DNA from: Takifugu bimaculatus
Taxonomy: Eukaryota > Chordata > Actinopteri > Tetraodontiformes > Tetraodontidae
NCBI GenBank assembly: GCA_004026145.2
Contig: CP034977.1
Coordinates: 7,971,940-8,035,939, forward strand
DNA length: 64,000 nt
Reading direction: 5' to 3'
Below, piece by piece: positions 61,101 to 64,000 of the stretch; position 1 is the stretch's first letter; the number at the start of each line of letters is the position of its first letter. The notes beneath the pieces are model-generated. The model searched no databases. It saw only the letters and a list, made by a program, of their open reading frames with translations, and was not told the DNA's origin. Position numbers and translations under genes: made by a program.

Positions 61101-62303
61101 TTCTTTGGATTCGGCAGCATCGAGTCATCTGACTGACAAGCTGGAAGCTGAAAATACCACATAACACTTTTCAGCAAAATGTAGCAGGCAGTTGCAAGAA
61201 CATCTGAAGGCATTTTCCTCAGGCTGTCCAGGGGTAAAGCGCATAAGCGCCACATTAACGACAACATTAATTCCAGTCAATGTCACTGTCTACATTTTAA
61301 CCTACTTGAGGGTACTTGATTAAAATGTTGGCAAGACAACATAAATCAGCAGGTAACTGTAAGATTTCTGTTCCAGATGTGTTCGTAATCATGTGACACA
61401 CTGTGCCTGTCTGCATGGTCATGTTTCAAATATTCTAATCTTCCATCAGGCCTTTAAATCAGAGGTTGCAGCAGCCTGACTGTACTGTAGTCACATCAAG
61501 GTGGGTTGGCTAGTTGTCTTAATCTTCAGATCAAAGAAAGAGAAAGATACCATTGTTGTTAATTTGTACAAGTTATCTGCTGCTAAATATTGGTGAAATG
61601 CTGGGTGATTGGATTGAGTCAGGCTGATGGAAATGTTATTTTAAAATCAAATGCCTATCAGACCCTCATCACAGGCTACGGTGGCTTCACCTCTCCTTTG
61701 AAAACGAACATAAAAACAACAGACGCAGCAGGTAAACAGTCATACATGAGCAACTCTGTTAAGCCTTTTGCTGATTCCTGATTGGATTTCATAGAGTTCA
61801 AAGAGAGACAGGTGATGCACGGCCTGCAGAAAACTTCTGGGAGTATGTGTGATGTGATGTGATTCTGTGTTTGCTTCAGAGTCTGACCACAGCAGGGGGT
61901 CACATGGTAGCAGATCAAATCCAGGCCTGTATAGACTGACTGAGCTTAGTTCCATGGAAATATTTCTGTACATTTTGTCCCAGTTATTTTCTTCTTTGCT
62001 TTTATTTTTTAGCATGAAAGTGTTTCTCTAGGTGGCCCTGCCAGACTCCCACACAGACCTGCCAAAGTCTCTTGCCCCCGTCCCTCCTCCTTGTCCACCT
62101 GTTTGGCTGAGCTGAGCTCTTCAGATCTCCTCTGCATGCTCTGAGGAGGCAAACTGGCCTTTCATTCTCCCGCCAGCCGTTGTGTCACCTCAGCACTTTA
62201 CAGGCATGGAAACTTAAACTTTTGGACTTCTGTTAGCTGAGACCACCTAAAATTTTATTTCTCACAATATTATGGGGGGAAAAGAGAATCAGAGGTCTGC
62301 ATG

Positions 62304-62305
<2 letters not shown>
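58156..62305. other. Non-coding stretch
   Basis: No coding region or named repeat is supported. Open frames are short and lack domain-like content. Confidence 0.55.

Positions 62306-62391
<86 letters not shown>
62306..62391. repeat. (TTTA)n microsatellite
   Basis: About 21 units of TTTA in a row. The Leu/Ile/Phe/Tyr open frame over it is a repeat artefact. Confidence 0.97.
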
Positions 62392-62765
62392 TCTGTTTGT
62401 TTTGTTTTGTTTGTTTGTTTGTCGCTAAATCAGCTAATCTTGCAAGGTTAGAGATATTTCAATGTACACTGTATTTATTTAGATTATTTCTATGTTTATT
62501 TTTCACATCAAATGCATCATCAATAAATCTTTTTTTTTATTAAATAAAACTGATACAGAGATGGATGTGGGATTTTTTCTTTTTTAAAAAACAATAATTT
62601 TAATAAAAATTAGTCCATATGTCACAACACACATTTTTTTCTGGAATGTGATGGAGAACCCTGTCAACATAATAGCTGTCTCTTCACTACATATTTTGAC
62701 AACCCCCCCTCTCTCGGCAGAATGCTGGAGCCCACCCTGCTCTGAGGTTTAATGGTACGTGCCAT

Positions 62766-63237
62766 TATAAAGCTGGAAGGGGAGGAGGGGAGGGTGGTCT
62801 CAGTCTCAGCTAAGAGGCTACTTTAGAAGCACATTCGCTGGCGGATGCCTCTGCAGATGTAGAGCCGTCACAAGAGTTGCAGTGGACAGAGAGAGGGACT
62901 CAAGCGAGAGGAGAGGAGAGGAGAGGAGGGGGCTCAGCAAGAGAGACAGGCTTCCTCCACGCGCCTGTTTCTGCGGCTGTGCGAGCAAGACGAGGATAAA
63001 TAATCCCGGGAGCCCGTGTCCTCTTCCAATCTGCATCAATCTGAGGAATGCAGGCGGGCGTGAGCTGGCATGGCAGAATAACAGAGAGGGATGCTGTGAC
63101 TGGTGCCTCCTTCTCGACAAGGGACAAGCAAGAGGAAGTGCACACAGCAGGGACAAAAGCAAAGCTAACTAGAATGAATGGGACTCCTTCTGTCGCATGC
63201 GCTGGGAATAAGAGTCACTCTCAAATCTCTGAATGAG
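62766..63237 (+). promoter_or_regulatory. Putative TATA promoter and non-coding first exon of a gene beyond the window
   Basis: TATAAA at 62766-62771 is followed about 30 bases later by a CTCAGTCTCAGC stretch suitable as a start site. The next 430 bases are richer in G/C than the surrounding 5 kb. They end in GAATGAG|GTAAAAC at 63237, a possible splice donor. The short upstream Met frames stop within the exon, so any coding part would start in a later exon to the right of the window. This rests on motif and composition only. Confidence 0.3.
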
Positions 63238-64000
63238 GTAAAACAAACCATGCTACTTTATTTTCAGCTTGATTGACTTGCAAGGTCAGATGCAGATCGG
63301 AACGGCACTAAAAAGGGTGCATGCATGCATGCCTGACAGACAAACCAATTTCCATGCTGATCAGGTTGGGAGCAGCAGTGGGGGAGATTGCCATCTTTGT
63401 CCCTGGGTCTCTTTGTGCAGCAGGAGCATTGTTGAGGTGAGGAGACTTATGTGCTGCATGCTGCAGAGTGGCATCATGAGCAAGAGACAGAAGAGCCGGT
63501 GTCAATGCGTTTAATGAAAGGAATTGCTGATAATCCTCGTGATGAGCGCTTGGTCAGTGAGATAGGAGCAAATTGGGAGATTTCTTCTGAGCTGTGGAGC
63601 AAAGCTGCCACTGATCAGAATTTAGATGCTGCAAGTTGAGCTGATAAATGCAAATTAAATTTACTGTCTCAAAAAAAAAAAGCAATTCCTTCTTAGCCGT
63701 CAAGCGCAGTAAAATGAGGAGTGGGGGGATCAAACACGATGGAGACTTGGTGACAAGAGTCAGACACCAGTTTTTCTGGTGGCCCAGGGGAGCTGTACAC
63801 CCCCCAGACGTGAAACAATGACAAGATGGGAAGATAGGCCAGTGTCAAATACCTATAAAACATGGCAACTAAGACTATGTGGTTTATATAGTGCCTGCCC
63901 ACCTATACATGCCAAGAGTGTTGCAATACAGGTGGGAATTGACCCAGAGTCACAACGTCAAGACTCGTTTAGGAGTTTGTTATCATGATTAAAAGCACTT
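63238..64000. other. Non-coding end of window
   Basis: No exon or repeat is recognised. It would be intron 1 if the exon proposed at 62.8-63.2 kb is real. Confidence 0.4.

Noticed and set aside
62301..62543. An 80-codon hydrophobic frame resembling a membrane protein
   Set aside because: It is the TTTA microsatellite translated, not a protein.
62818..63172. Two opposing frames of about 100 codons near the right end
   Set aside because: Neither has a domain. They reflect G/C-rich, stop-poor sequence of a likely untranslated exon.

Overview
The window is vertebrate nuclear DNA and most likely comes from a teleost fish. It holds intron-rich genes with GT-AG junctions, matrix metalloproteinase and TBRG1 exons, remnants of Tc1-type transposons typical of fish, L2/SINE-like tails and many CA/GT microsatellites. 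All identifications come from reading translated exons and comparing them with families I know. No database was searched, so orthology calls are inferences.

Layout. (1) About 0.4-10.5 kb holds two secreted matrix metalloproteinase genes head-to-tail on the + strand. The first (467 aa when spliced) reads as enamelysin, mmp20. The second (494 aa) is an MMP13/MMP30-like enzyme with an acidic Pro-Glu hinge. (2) About 11.4-17.9 kb is a TBRG1 (NIAM) gene on the + strand. Its FYRN/FYRC region is clear. It is preceded by five exons encoding a HARE-HTH-type winged helix that splice in phase onto the TBRG1 body. Two one-base frame conflicts in this gene point to sequence errors or to decay. (3) About 17.9-38.4 kb has no convincing gene. 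It holds minisatellites, decayed Tc1-like transposons, SINE/L2-like repeats and two unexplained open stretches. (4) About 38.4-55.4 kb is a three-copy direct tandem array with units of about 5 kb. Each unit carries one nine-exon gene (coding part) for a short eIF4G-related protein of about 538 aa. It has a MIF4G domain joined directly to a C-terminal W2 domain, with no MA3 domain and no recognisable eIF4E- or PABP-binding part. A 5'-truncated LINE with an open reverse-transcriptase frame has inserted in the 3' flank of the third unit. (5) About 55.4-64 kb is again non-coding apart from repeats. A TATA box followed by a possible 5' UTR exon near 62.8-63.2 kb may begin a gene lying beyond the window.

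The two MMPs would act outside the cell on matrix proteins. TBRG1 is a nuclear growth regulator. The eIF4G-like proteins, if made, would act on the translation initiation machinery, probably by binding eIF4A/eIF3 without binding the cap complex. The tandem eIF4G-like array and the HARE-HTH/TBRG1 arrangement are the least ordinary parts of the window.
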